DNA of 23,319 nucleotides from a virus. This document shows positions 5,594-14,557 of the stretch, in pieces; within the stretch, counting starts at the first letter, position 1, and every line of letters begins with the position of its first letter. A program made the translations under genes and the position numbers. The stretch is taken from IMG/VR virus record IMGVR_UViG_3300048586_000243, positions 1 through 23,319 of that record, one strand, 5' to 3'. The notes beneath the pieces were generated by a model that had not been told where the DNA came from, ran no database searches, and worked only from the letters and a program-made list of their open reading frames with translations.

Positions 5594-8089
5594 TCACGGG
5601 GTATTTCCGAACGCATTACCTAAATCTGGTAGCCTGCCGGGCAAAGCCTCGCCCGGCGTCCACCAGGGGGAGTTTCCGAACTCCTTCTGCTGGCGCTTGA
5701 TCCGCCGCCGCATCAGCGTCTCGGCCTCGGGATCAAGGAACTGGCTCAGGTTCTCCATGACCAGCCGGGAGTAGGCTGTCCGCGCGTACCACGACGAAGA
5801 CAGGAACGGAGTGTATCGCTGCGCCAGCCCGGCAACATCCCGGCCCAGATGCGTATCCTCGCCCTTGACAAGTGCATTCACGTTCGTGGCGACCGGCGAA
5901 ATCAGATCGCCAAGGAAGCTGATCGATGGGCCTGCGACAGTGGATCCCAGGCCGCCGCCCATGCGGTTCTGTTCGGATGCGAAGAAATCGCCGAAGATCC
6001 CAAGGCCACCCCCCTGGAACAGGGCGGCCCACCAGAACTTGCCCTCGGTCATCGGGCGCGGATCGTTCCCCTTTGCCAGCTCCTTCAGCTGCACGGCGAC
6101 GGCGCCGAGGACGATCAGCATGCCGCTGACCTTGGCGGCATACTTCGCCTTGTTCCAGCGCCCCTCGATCTGCGCAAATCGACGGTATTGGTTCAGCATC
6201 AGCGACAGGGCAAAGCTCTTGTATGTGAAGCTCGATCGCAGCAGCTCGCCCGGGATCGTGCCGGGTGCGGCCGCGCCCTGCATCCGGGCGCGGCCTTCGA
6301 TGCTGGCCGTGGGCACTGCGAATTCCAGCTGCTCCTGGATCAATGCCTGCACGCGCATGGCCAGCCCCTCGGCCTCGACGCGCGGCATCGCGGTCTGATG
6401 CTCTAGCCAGTAGATCGGGCTGATGAAATCCGCGCCGTTCGGGGCGGTGAAGCGCGCAGCCGGATCGCGCAGCGCGTTCCAGTCATGCCCGGTGATCCCC
6501 CGTGCCTCGAAGGCGCGGCGCAGTTGGTCGGGCAGCATGTGATAGGGCAGGTCGGCATGATCTGCCATGTGGCCTGCGAACTCCATCTGGAATGCGATCT
6601 TGCGCATGTCGGTGATGAAACTGAGGCCCGTGGCACGCAGGGTAAACCCCGCCAGCCGCTCGGGGATGCCATTGCCAAAGATCTGCCCGAACCAGCGCGC
6701 GGATCCGCCGCCGGCATCGGCCAGCGCCTCGGCCACATATCCCATGCGCGCGGCGGTCTGGCGGGTTGCCTGACTGGCCATCAGCTCGACCGATCGGCCC
6801 ATGACGTTCCGGGCATTCATGCCCATGTGCTGCGCGGCCGCCGTGATCGTCGCCACATCGGTGACAGAGGATAGAACCGCGCTGCCCAGCTGGGCCGATG
6901 TCAGCACCGCCCGGGTGCCCGCGAAGAACCGCGCCATGGCGATATTCTCGGGCACATTCGCGGCGCCATCCATATGGGCCATCATGGTCAGGGCCAGCTT
7001 CGCCTGCTTGCCCACCGCCTCTTGCAGCGCCGCATCGCGGGCATCGGCCGCACGCTTGGTGGCAACCTGCGTCGCAAACTCCAGCCCCATGCGTGGGTTC
7101 GGTCCCAGCACGCGCATCATCGCCACGTCGCGTGCCAACCCGTTCAGCCCGTTCATCATGGCCGAAAAGGGATCGGATGCGCCGAAGTCGCGGTTATATT
7201 CCAGCCAGGCGCTGCCATCGCGGAAATGCAGGACGCGGTGTTCCGCGCGCTGGTTGTAAAGGGCCTTGCCGCCCATCGTCATGCCAGGGTCCCGGGTGTC
7301 CCATCCACGCGTGACGATACCGTCATAGACATCGCGCAGGAACCGATCGACATCCGCCCGCGCCGGGATCTGCCCCGGGGCGCTGGCAAAGGGCTTGCCT
7401 GTGGAAAGGTCAGGGATGCGGTCCCAGGCCAGCAGCCCGTGCACGCGCTCTGCCCAGGCGTCAAAGCCTGCCTTGCGCAGCTGGCCGCTGTCATGGGTAT
7501 GGGGCACGCCGTAGTCGGCCAGGTCGCCGATGTTGCCACCATGCGCGTTGAACAATCGGCGCATGCGCTGCTGCACCGTGCGCACCGCGCCCGCCAACCC
7601 CTTGGCGACGGTATCGCCGGTGGCCTCTCCATGCAGCTCGCGGATCAGCTTTTCCAGAAGTGCTGCATCGCGGCTTGATCCCACGACATTCAGCCCGACC
7701 TTCTGCAGCACCTCGTTCAGCCCTGCAGCGATGCTGGTCTGATAGGCCTCCATGATCGATCGGACGCTTTCGCCCTTCCAGCCAGATCCTTCGGAATACT
7801 CCAGAAGGTTGCGCAGGGCGACAGCCGGGTCCGGCGCGCGGCTGATCTGCTGCTGGATGCGGCGCATCGTCTGCAGTTGATTGATGACCTTGTGCCGACG
7901 CTGCACCGTCGCGGCCTTCGATGCGGCCTTGATGTCGGCCGCCGCAGCCGCCTTGGCCTGCGCATCGCCCATGGTTGTACGGTAGCGCTCCACCAGCTGT
8001 TCGTATTGGTTCAGCACAGCCACGCCGCGCTGCCGGTCCAGCTCGCCAAAGTCCATCGCGCGCGTGATGCAGTCCGCCATATTGGTCAT
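5594..8089 (-). CDS. Internal virion/ejection core protein, C-terminal partner of the gp16-like protein
   Basis: This 831-residue protein is largely helical, without a clear enzyme motif. It has an Ala/Gln/Lys-rich N-terminal helical region (to about 110), a middle region with 'GMTMGGKALYNQR' and 'FRDGSAWLEYNRDFG', and a hydrophobic helix near 645-665 (MLIVLGAVAVQLKEL) before a conserved-looking C-terminal tail (SWYARTAYSRLV, then a basic helix RRRIKRQQKEFG). These features and its place after the gp14-, gp15- and gp16-like genes fit a podoviral core protein ejected to line the channel across the envelope. T7 gp16 is 1318 residues; here the equivalent mass seems divided between this gene and the one before. 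ATG at 8089 gives an ATGA overlap and has GGAGG close upstream; an ATG at 8119 is rejected. Confidence 0.78.
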   Translation of the reverse strand: MTNMADCITRAMDFGELDRQRGVAVLNQYEQLVERYRTTMGDAQAKAAAAADIKAASKAATVQRRHKVINQLQTMRRIQQQISRAPDPAVALRNLLEYSEGSGWKGESVRSIMEAYQTSIAAGLNEVLQKVGLNVVGSSRDAALLEKLIRELHGEATGDTVAKGLAGAVRTVQQRMRRLFNAHGGNIGDLADYGVPHTHDSGQLRKAGFDAWAERVHGLLAWDRIPDLSTGKPFASAPGQIPARADVDRFLRDVYDGIVTRGWDTRDPGMTMGGKALYNQRAEHRVLHFRDGSAWLEYNRDFGASDPFSAMMNGLNGLARDVAMMRVLGPNPRMGLEFATQVATKRAADARDAALQEAVGKQAKLALTMMAHMDGAANVPENIAMARFFAGTRAVLTSAQLGSAVLSSVTDVATITAAAQHMGMNARNVMGRSVELMASQATRQTAARMGYVAEALADAGGGSARWFGQIFGNGIPERLAGFTLRATGLSFITDMRKIAFQMEFAGHMADHADLPYHMLPDQLRRAFEARGITGHDWNALRDPAARFTAPNGADFISPIYWLEHQTAMPRVEAEGLAMRVQALIQEQLEFAVPTASIEGRARMQGAAAPGTIPGELLRSSFTYKSFALSLMLNQYRRFAQIEGRWNKAKYAAKVSGMLIVLGAVAVQLKELAKGNDPRPMTEGKFWWAALFQGGGLGIFGDFFASEQNRMGGGLGSTVAGPSISFLGDLISPVATNVNALVKGEDTHLGRDVAGLAQRYTPFLSSSWYARTAYSRLVMENLSQFLDPEAETLMRRRIKRQQKEFGNSPWWTPGEALPGRLPDLGNAFGNTP

Positions 8090-11000
8090 TGAACGCCTCC
8101 TGTCGGGATGATGCCGCACGCCTGCACGACAGCATCGGCCGCCGCGTCGGCGTCCAGATCGTCCAGCATCTCGCGGGCGGTATAGGTGGTGCCGTCGACG
8201 TTGATCTCCAGATCCGCGAATTCCTCGCGCAGTTTCTGCAGCTCGACCGCGACGGGATCGGGGGCGGGCGCTTGATCCGGGTGCGGATCGGCGCCATCTT
8301 TGGCGTGACCGGTCGGGGATGGAGCCCGTTCCTCGCCAAGCCCAGTGTCCCGGAACGCTTCCCGCTGGGGCCGGTCGCCGCCGTCTTGAATGGCGGCGCT
8401 GTCTGCATTATCTTTTTGTTGCAGGGGTGCGGAAGGGGAAGAGCCGTCCGGCAATTCTGTGGTCCTCCCCATACTACGACCACTGTTCCCCTGCGCTTCG
8501 ACAGCCTCCAGCTCCGCCCGCATCGCCGCATCCGCCGCATCGGCCTCGGGGCTGGCCGCGCCTTGGTCAAAGCCCTGATCAGGCAGGGCCGCGGGCTCGC
8601 GGGCCGCAGGCGTGGCATAGCCGCGCGCCGCGCCCATGTCCTGTGGCAGATCTCCGAAGGCAGCGCGGTCGATCGTGATCAGCACATCGCGCGGGCCGGG
8701 CGCGTCGAACATGCCACCCGTTGCACCGGCCTTGCGGGCCTCATCCGCGTAGCGCGTCAGGAAATTGGCAACTTCCTCGGCCGGGGCTGCGCGGCCGTTG
8801 CGCCAGAACTTCCTGACCAGCGCTGCGGTCAGCGGCGAAATTGCGCCCTCGATCAGATCGACCTCGTCCAGCAACTCGGCCACGGCCTTTGCGATCGGCA
8901 CCTTCGTGCTGGCGGCCAGCTCGCGCGCGGCGGCGATCAGGCGCATCGCATCCAGCACATGCCCGCCGATGTCCATATCCGGGGAAACGCGCCCAGCCTC
9001 GATGTCGGCACGCAGGGCAGCCCAGCCGGGTGCTGCGGTTTCCAGTGCTTCCAGCAGGCTCTTCAGCTCGGCCGCATTGCCCTCGGTATAGCGCGCCAGA
9101 ATATCGGGATCGGGCCAGGCGCGGGCAAACAAGGCCTCGCGCAGCTGCCGCTCGCCCAGGCTGTTCAACATGCCGCTGGCCTCGAACATCGCATTTCGCG
9201 CTGACCGGGGCAGGGCCGCAAGGGCAGACCGCACGAATTCGGCGTTACCCTCGGCACGGATCGGCTGCGCCGGATCCAGCCGCCCAAGGACTTCGGGCGT
9301 CATGGCGCGGCTGGACGTGCGCGCCACTTCGGTGGGTGTCATGACCGCAACGCCACTGTCCTGGGCGGCAACGGTAAACCGAACGCGATCTTCGCGGCTC
9401 AGCTCCGATTTGCGGCGGGCGACAAGAACCGGCCGCTGCACTCCCTCGGGCACGGCAAAGCCGGCCGCCTCGATCTGGGCCCGGTACTGCGCCGCGCGAT
9501 CGGGGTGCTTTTCATAGGCGCGCAGGATGGCGCCATAGCGGCCGTTGCCGCTCTCGATCATGCCGTCCGGCCCGACAACGGGCGGTCCCCGGTCTGCCGT
9601 GGGCGATGGCATCAGCTGCGCGGGATCAAGTCGCGCGGCTGTGTCCGCGATCCAGGCATCCGATGTGATGCGGCTGCGATCGCGCGGCTGGAAGTCACCG
9701 CTGGCCCGGAACAGGCTGTCTGCGTCGACAATCTCGTAATCGACATCGATGCGGAATTCGTCGCCTGCTGCGACCTGGCCTGATCCGGTATAGCCCCGTG
9801 ATGTGGGTCCGAGGTCGTCCGATCCTGCGACATAGCCGCCACGGTTTGGGTCCATCTTGGACCGCGCCCAAAGGTGCAAATCGTGGGCCGTGAATTGATC
9901 CAGACGCTTTCCATTGAAGCGAACGCCTTTGTTGTCCGCGATTTGCTTCGGGCTCATCAGTTGTGTGACTGGCGTTTCCGGCGCAGCTTTCAAAACCCGT
10001 ATCGCGCCGGTGGGTCCGAGAAAGTGTGCCAGGTAGCGTTCGCCGGGGCCGACGGTTTCGATGCCGGCCGCCTTCATCGCGGCGGTATTTTCGCGCATGT
10101 AGGCCCGGGTAAGCTCGCGGCTGATGGCAGGATCGCGGCGAAGTTCTAGCACCTCTGCAGGCGTGCGCCCATCCAGCAGGTCAGGCCTGTGGGTGCGAAC
10201 AACCTCCATCCATGTGCCGGCCAGAAATTGACCATGTCCGGTTGCGCTGCTGTTCGGGTTCACCGCATCCGAACGACCGCTGCTTTCTGCTCCGATCACG
10301 AGGTTCACTTCCTCGTCCTCGGTCAGCGGTGCAGTACGGCGAGCGCCTGTGGACGGCGCGGCCCTATATGCGGCGTCAGGGACAAAGTCCGTTATGCCAG
10401 CGCGACCCGCTTCGATCGCCTTGCCAAAATAGGGGTCCAGTGATCGGGCCTTGGTGTCCGGCCCCCAAGACGTGACGGATCCTCCGCCAACATGGACGCC
10501 CCACTCATAATGCCCAATTCCGGGAAATACCTTTGCCGCCTCGAAGAAGAAGCGGGCATACAGTTCCTTGTCTTCACCGGGGCGCACAGGCACGCCGTTG
10601 CGCGTCAGGACCAAGTCACCAGTATGGGAATGCCCAGTATGATCGACATCGTGTCGGGTTGATCCGGTGCGCTTCCCACCCGGCGTTCCAGCAGCGTCTT
10701 GTCCACCCGAAACGATGACCACCCCGATATCATCACCCAAGGGAGCGACGGCACCGCGCAGGCGACCCATGAAATCTTCACTGACCGGTTTGTCGCGGAT
10801 CTTGCCTTCGGTCGAGACCACGACTTTCACATCATCGGGGGCACGGTTCGATCGGTTACGGCCAAGGATTGCCCCCATGGTCCCGGGCTCGGGCTCCGGT
10901 GCGGGATCTGACGGTCGCGCCTTTGGGCCGACCTTTTGCTGCACCGTTTCGTCGCCGCGCAACCTTGCCTCGGCCTCATCGATCTGGATTTCTGCCTCCA

Positions 11001-11844
11001 GCTCGTCACCCTCGCGCGCGGCCGCGCGGATGCCATCGCGATGACCACGAAACAGGCTGACCGCCTTGCCGATGCCCAGCAGGCCCGCCGTCAGGCCGCC
11101 GCCAAGCATGGCACCCAAACCGATGCGCGAAACTGCATCCGGCTTGTCGATGCCCAGTTCTTCCGACACTTCTGTTTCGCGGGGCAGGATCAGGGCTTCG
11201 CCCGCGGCGCCGGCCAGTGCTTCGCGCGCGATCATCTTCCAGGCAGCGCCCGAACCGCCGCCAAGGGGCAGGGTCAACAGGCTGACCTGATCGGTCATCG
11301 CCCGGGCAGATGTGCCCAGGAACTCGGCCACCGCGCCGCCGTCCTGATCAAGGATCCGCTCGGCCGCTTCCAGCTCGGCTTTCCGCTCGTCGGTGATCCG
11401 GCTTTCCAGCCCTTCCTTGGTCAGGGGGAAGCCCGCAAACAGCTTTGCCGTTTCCGGGGTCATCTTCGCGATCGCGGCGGCTTCCTCCATCACGATCTCT
11501 TCGAACGTGGTCCAGCCGGTCGTGTTGTCGGCAAACTTGGTCCAGACGCGCGACTTCACATCCTGGGGCAGCAGATCGAACATCTGGTCTGCGACCTCGC
11601 GCCGCTTTCCGGCCGCATAGTCCCAGGCATCGGTTCGGATGGTCTCGGCCTGCCAGCCGGCGGCAAAGACATCGTCAAAGCCCGCATCCCTGTCGGGCGG
11701 CGCTGGCAGGCCGGTCTCGGCCTCTGGCAGGTCATCGGGCACCTCAAAGCGCGGGGCAGGTGCAGGTGGCGGCACGCTGGCATCGGCGCCGCTCAAGGCT
11801 AGCGTGCCGCCCAGGTCTTCGTCCTTCTGCGCGAAGTCGTTCAC
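8086..11844 (-). CDS. Multi-domain ejection protein: M15-like block, SLT transglycosylase, DdrB/ParB-like domain
   Basis: A 1252-residue gp16-like internal virion protein. Order: Pro/Ala-rich start; helical region with a glycine-rich hydrophobic stretch (241-265, possibly membrane-active); an M15 peptidase-like block (about 340-460) with 'VVIVSGGQ', a His-rich segment RHDVDHTGHSHTGD (398-410) and later HYEWGVHVG (445-453); a lytic transglycosylase block (about 505-665) with Glu520 in IGAESSGRSD, then GHGQF (536-540) and a YLAHFLG helix; a DdrB-like ParB-superfamily region (about 703-850) with ESGNGRYGAILR (764-775); a helical region; and an acidic, low-complexity linker (about 1075-1200) before a short C-terminal domain. 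It would open peptidoglycan during genome entry. The M15 call is tentative: His/Asp spacing is not standard. It has 4-bp overlaps with both neighbours. Confidence 0.85.
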   Translation of the reverse strand: MNDFAQKDEDLGGTLALSGADASVPPPAPAPRFEVPDDLPEAETGLPAPPDRDAGFDDVFAAGWQAETIRTDAWDYAAGKRREVADQMFDLLPQDVKSRVWTKFADNTTGWTTFEEIVMEEAAAIAKMTPETAKLFAGFPLTKEGLESRITDERKAELEAAERILDQDGGAVAEFLGTSARAMTDQVSLLTLPLGGGSGAAWKMIAREALAGAAGEALILPRETEVSEELGIDKPDAVSRIGLGAMLGGGLTAGLLGIGKAVSLFRGHRDGIRAAAREGDELEAEIQIDEAEARLRGDETVQQKVGPKARPSDPAPEPEPGTMGAILGRNRSNRAPDDVKVVVSTEGKIRDKPVSEDFMGRLRGAVAPLGDDIGVVIVSGGQDAAGTPGGKRTGSTRHDVDHTGHSHTGDLVLTRNGVPVRPGEDKELYARFFFEAAKVFPGIGHYEWGVHVGGGSVTSWGPDTKARSLDPYFGKAIEAGRAGITDFVPDAAYRAAPSTGARRTAPLTEDEEVNLVIGAESSGRSDAVNPNSSATGHGQFLAGTWMEVVRTHRPDLLDGRTPAEVLELRRDPAISRELTRAYMRENTAAMKAAGIETVGPGERYLAHFLGPTGAIRVLKAAPETPVTQLMSPKQIADNKGVRFNGKRLDQFTAHDLHLWARSKMDPNRGGYVAGSDDLGPTSRGYTGSGQVAAGDEFRIDVDYEIVDADSLFRASGDFQPRDRSRITSDAWIADTAARLDPAQLMPSPTADRGPPVVGPDGMIESGNGRYGAILRAYEKHPDRAAQYRAQIEAAGFAVPEGVQRPVLVARRKSELSREDRVRFTVAAQDSGVAVMTPTEVARTSSRAMTPEVLGRLDPAQPIRAEGNAEFVRSALAALPRSARNAMFEASGMLNSLGERQLREALFARAWPDPDILARYTEGNAAELKSLLEALETAAPGWAALRADIEAGRVSPDMDIGGHVLDAMRLIAAARELAASTKVPIAKAVAELLDEVDLIEGAISPLTAALVRKFWRNGRAAPAEEVANFLTRYADEARKAGATGGMFDAPGPRDVLITIDRAAFGDLPQDMGAARGYATPAAREPAALPDQGFDQGAASPEADAADAAMRAELEAVEAQGNSGRSMGRTTELPDGSSPSAPLQQKDNADSAAIQDGGDRPQREAFRDTGLGEERAPSPTGHAKDGADPHPDQAPAPDPVAVELQKLREEFADLEINVDGTTYTAREMLDDLDADAAADAVVQACGIIPTGGVQ

Positions 11845-14000
11845 TTGCGGGCCTCTCGCATCAGTTCCTTCAGGGAAAACCGCCAGGCGCGACCGGCCGG
11901 ATCATCGGCCTTGGGCACGGCGTAGACGCGGCCATTGCGCACTTGCGTCAGCTCGTAGATGTCGCTTTCGCCGACGCGGCGCAGCGACAGGTTCGACCAG
12001 GTCGCAGCCGGGTCTTTGCCAAGGTTCGGCACGGATCCGTCAATGCTGGCCGCCTTGAATGCGCGCAGGCGTTCCGGGGCAGCTGCGGCCTGATCGTCGG
12101 GCCAGCCATAGGCGTCTTCGCCCATGACGTTCATCTTGACGCGGCCCTGAAGGTGCCAGCCCAGGTTCTGCAGGGTCTGGTCAACATCATCGACCGAAAC
12201 CCCGGCAGGCAGATAGACCGGTCGGCCGTTCACTTTCTGCAATCCCCCCACGGTCAGGCCGCCATTGGGATCGGCGCTGGCGCCCAGCACCCGCTGCACG
12301 GATGTCAGAAACAGCTCTTGCGCCTCCACGTCATCCATGAAGGGGATCCAGCTATCGGCGCCATCCGGGTTCACGCTGGCGGCACCATCGGCATAAAGCG
12401 CCCGCGCCGCGCCGATCAGTTCGGCCTTGATCTTGGGATCGGCATCGAATGCGCCGCCGGTCTGCGCATCAAAAATCGATGTCATCTGCTTTTCGCTGGG
12501 CAGGTTCACGGTGCCCAGCTGGGCCTTCTGCTGGCCGCGCAGGATGCTTTCGGCAAGGGCAGGGTTGCCCGTGGCAGCAAGCGCCCGGGTGGCGCGCACG
12601 AAAACCGGATCGGCCTCCAGCACACCGGCCAGCCGATCGATCTTGCCGCCGCCGGCCGCCAGAAGGCTGCGCGCCAGAACCAGCTTTGGCCCCGGATCGG
12701 CCTTGGGGTCCAACACGGTTTTCAGGCGGGCCTTCTCTTCGGCGCTGACGATAGCCTGCGTCCGCGTCCAGCCCTTTTCGGTTGCCACGCCGTCATAGCT
12801 GATGCGCGCGGCCAGACCTTCAGCAAAGGCTCCGGGGTTGGCCGGGTCGAAATCGGGCAGCGCCGGGGGCTTTTGCCCGGTCTGCTGGGCCAGCGCGATA
12901 TAGTCGCTGTCCGCCTTGGCCGCCGCTTCGTCGCGCCATTTCCGCAGCACATTCACCCGCTCGGCTTCCCAGTCATGGGTCTTCGGGCGTGTCATCTCGG
13001 CGTCGATCGCGGCGTCCAGCTCGGCCACGGTCATCGACTGGATGCCGGGGGTTTCATCGCGCAGCGACTGGGCCGCCTGAGTTGCAGGCCACTTTGGATG
13101 CGCCCGAACCTCGGGATCCTTCAGATAGGCCTCATCGCTGACGGTAAAGCCCTGCGACATCAGCCCGCCCATTTCGTCCAGCCGCTTGCCGATGGCGTCG
13201 GACCGCGCCTTCGCGCCAGCCTCGGCATCCTTTGCCGCCGCCGCCGCGCGGCGGTCCACCTCGCGCTGTGCGCTGATCCGGTAGTCTGCAAGGCCGCTGC
13301 CCATGGCCGCCCATGGGCCGACGCCGCCTTCCGCGTCCGGGGTGGTCGCGGCAAGAAAGCCCTCGGGATCGTCCAGGATCATCTGCTTGGCGCGGGCGCT
13401 GTAGATGCTTTCGGACAGGGCTGCCTTTTCCTTTGCGGCCGTCTCGGGCGAAATGCTGCCTGCAGCCAGCCGGTCATCGATCGCCGCCGCGCCCATCTCG
13501 ACATAGGCATCCAGCGTGTCAGGATCGGCCACCGCCGCGCGGGCAGTGACATCGGCCTGAAACTCGACATAAGCCGCCTCGCGCTGCGACTGGCGCAGGC
13601 CGATCGCCCGGTTGCCAAGCGCAAGGCCATGACGGTCGTTCAATTCGGTGAAGGCCAGATCCAGCTGTGCGGCCGTGTCTGCATCGTACCGCTGCTGGCC
13701 GTTCTCGTCCGGGCCCAGATACTTCGACCGGATCTCGGCCGATCGCTGCTGCCAGTTGGCATCGATCGCGTCCGGATCGCTCGACTGTTCGACCTCTTGC
13801 CGCGCCTGACCAAGATCGCGGGCAATGTCCAGCTGTGTGCGCCGCATGGTCAACTGCTGGCTCTGCTCGCGGAACTGCAGCTCGCGCGCCTGTATGCTGC
13901 GCCCCAGATCGGCCACGGCATCGCCGATGTCGGGGGTGGCCACGCGCACATCGGCAGAACGCCCGGCGATCACGCCGGCGGATGGAACCGTCAGGCTCAT
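11841..14000 (-). CDS. Internal virion protein, gp15-like
   Basis: This 719-residue protein is close to the 747 residues of T7 gp15. It is predominantly helical and soluble. The N-terminal 250 residues contain long Gln/Arg/Ala/Glu-rich coiled-coil-like helices (LGRSIQARELQFREQSQQ and on). The rest alternates helices with short conserved-looking turns and ends with a basic tail (FSLKELMREARK). No enzyme motif is visible. Position between gp14-like and gp16-like genes, size and composition support a core protein that is ejected and forms part of the trans-envelope tube. ATG at 14000 overlaps the previous stop (ATGA), and its own stop overlaps the next start the same way. Sequence similarity to gp15 cannot be judged by eye, so the role rests on synteny. 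Confidence 0.78.
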   Translation of the reverse strand: MSLTVPSAGVIAGRSADVRVATPDIGDAVADLGRSIQARELQFREQSQQLTMRRTQLDIARDLGQARQEVEQSSDPDAIDANWQQRSAEIRSKYLGPDENGQQRYDADTAAQLDLAFTELNDRHGLALGNRAIGLRQSQREAAYVEFQADVTARAAVADPDTLDAYVEMGAAAIDDRLAAGSISPETAAKEKAALSESIYSARAKQMILDDPEGFLAATTPDAEGGVGPWAAMGSGLADYRISAQREVDRRAAAAAKDAEAGAKARSDAIGKRLDEMGGLMSQGFTVSDEAYLKDPEVRAHPKWPATQAAQSLRDETPGIQSMTVAELDAAIDAEMTRPKTHDWEAERVNVLRKWRDEAAAKADSDYIALAQQTGQKPPALPDFDPANPGAFAEGLAARISYDGVATEKGWTRTQAIVSAEEKARLKTVLDPKADPGPKLVLARSLLAAGGGKIDRLAGVLEADPVFVRATRALAATGNPALAESILRGQQKAQLGTVNLPSEKQMTSIFDAQTGGAFDADPKIKAELIGAARALYADGAASVNPDGADSWIPFMDDVEAQELFLTSVQRVLGASADPNGGLTVGGLQKVNGRPVYLPAGVSVDDVDQTLQNLGWHLQGRVKMNVMGEDAYGWPDDQAAAAPERLRAFKAASIDGSVPNLGKDPAATWSNLSLRRVGESDIYELTQVRNGRVYAVPKADDPAGRAWRFSLKELMREARK

Positions 14001-14557
14001 GCGGTGGCACCCCCACGATCAAAGCCGGGCCACAGGTCGGGCGATCCCTTCAGAACGCTGTCGGCCGCGCTGAAGGTGCCCTTAAGGAAAGAACTCACAC
14101 CCTGCCAACGTGCAGCCTGCGCCTGGCTGTCCAGCTCGATCTGGCGGGCGCTGCCCTGGGCGCGGATCGCCTGACTGTCAAAGCTCATCTCCTGGGCGGC
14201 TGCCTGGCCAAGGGCAAGCGATGTCGGGCTGGACAGGTCAACCCCGCGCGCGGCCAGCTCGGCCCGCTGTTGGCTGATCTGCGCCATGTACTTCTTGCGG
14301 GTGCGCTGATCCTGCACGGCAGTCAGCTGCTTTTCGGTTTCGGCTTGCTGCTTGATCGCGGCTTCCTGCGCCTTTGCCGCCTGCATGCCCATGATCCCCT
14401 GCGCCACAGAACCGGCCACGGAAAGCGCAGTGCCGATGCCCGAGAACGCCCCGGCACCGGCGGCGGCTGCCCCGGCACCAGCTGCTGCCGCTCCGGCGCC
14501 TGCCGCTGCCGCGCCGCCACCCATGCCAAGTACACCCAGTATCGTTGGCCCACACAT
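13997..14557 (-). CDS. Internal virion protein, gp14-like
   Basis: This 186-residue protein (T7 gp14 is 196) begins MCGPTILGVLGMGGG, followed by three near-identical copies of a GAGAAAA heptad and a Gly/Ala hydrophobic segment to about residue 60. The rest is a Gln/Ala/Arg-rich helix (65-170). This pattern, a small glycine-zipper-like N-terminus plus a long amphipathic helix, is typical of gp14-type ejection proteins, which insert in the outer membrane. The ATG shares one base with the preceding TAA (TAATG). Its place between the gp12-like and gp15-like genes is as in T7. Confidence 0.82.
   Translation of the reverse strand: MCGPTILGVLGMGGGAAAAGAGAAAAGAGAAAAGAGAFSGIGTALSVAGSVAQGIMGMQAAKAQEAAIKQQAETEKQLTAVQDQRTRKKYMAQISQQRAELAARGVDLSSPTSLALGQAAAQEMSFDSQAIRAQGSARQIELDSQAQAARWQGVSSFLKGTFSAADSVLKGSPDLWPGFDRGGATA

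Noticed and set aside
6001-6600. GATC appears far more often than base composition predicts (11 in 600 bp, about 2 expected)
   Set aside because: Most copies fall as an Ile codon ATC preceded by G, a consequence of codon preference; what remains is too small to claim a special motif without a codon-shuffled control.
11445-14174. A 909-codon open frame on the plus strand
   Set aside because: It is antisense to the gp15-like gene and part of its neighbours, has Arg/Gly/His-rich low-quality composition, and exists because high-GC codons leave few stops on the opposite strand.
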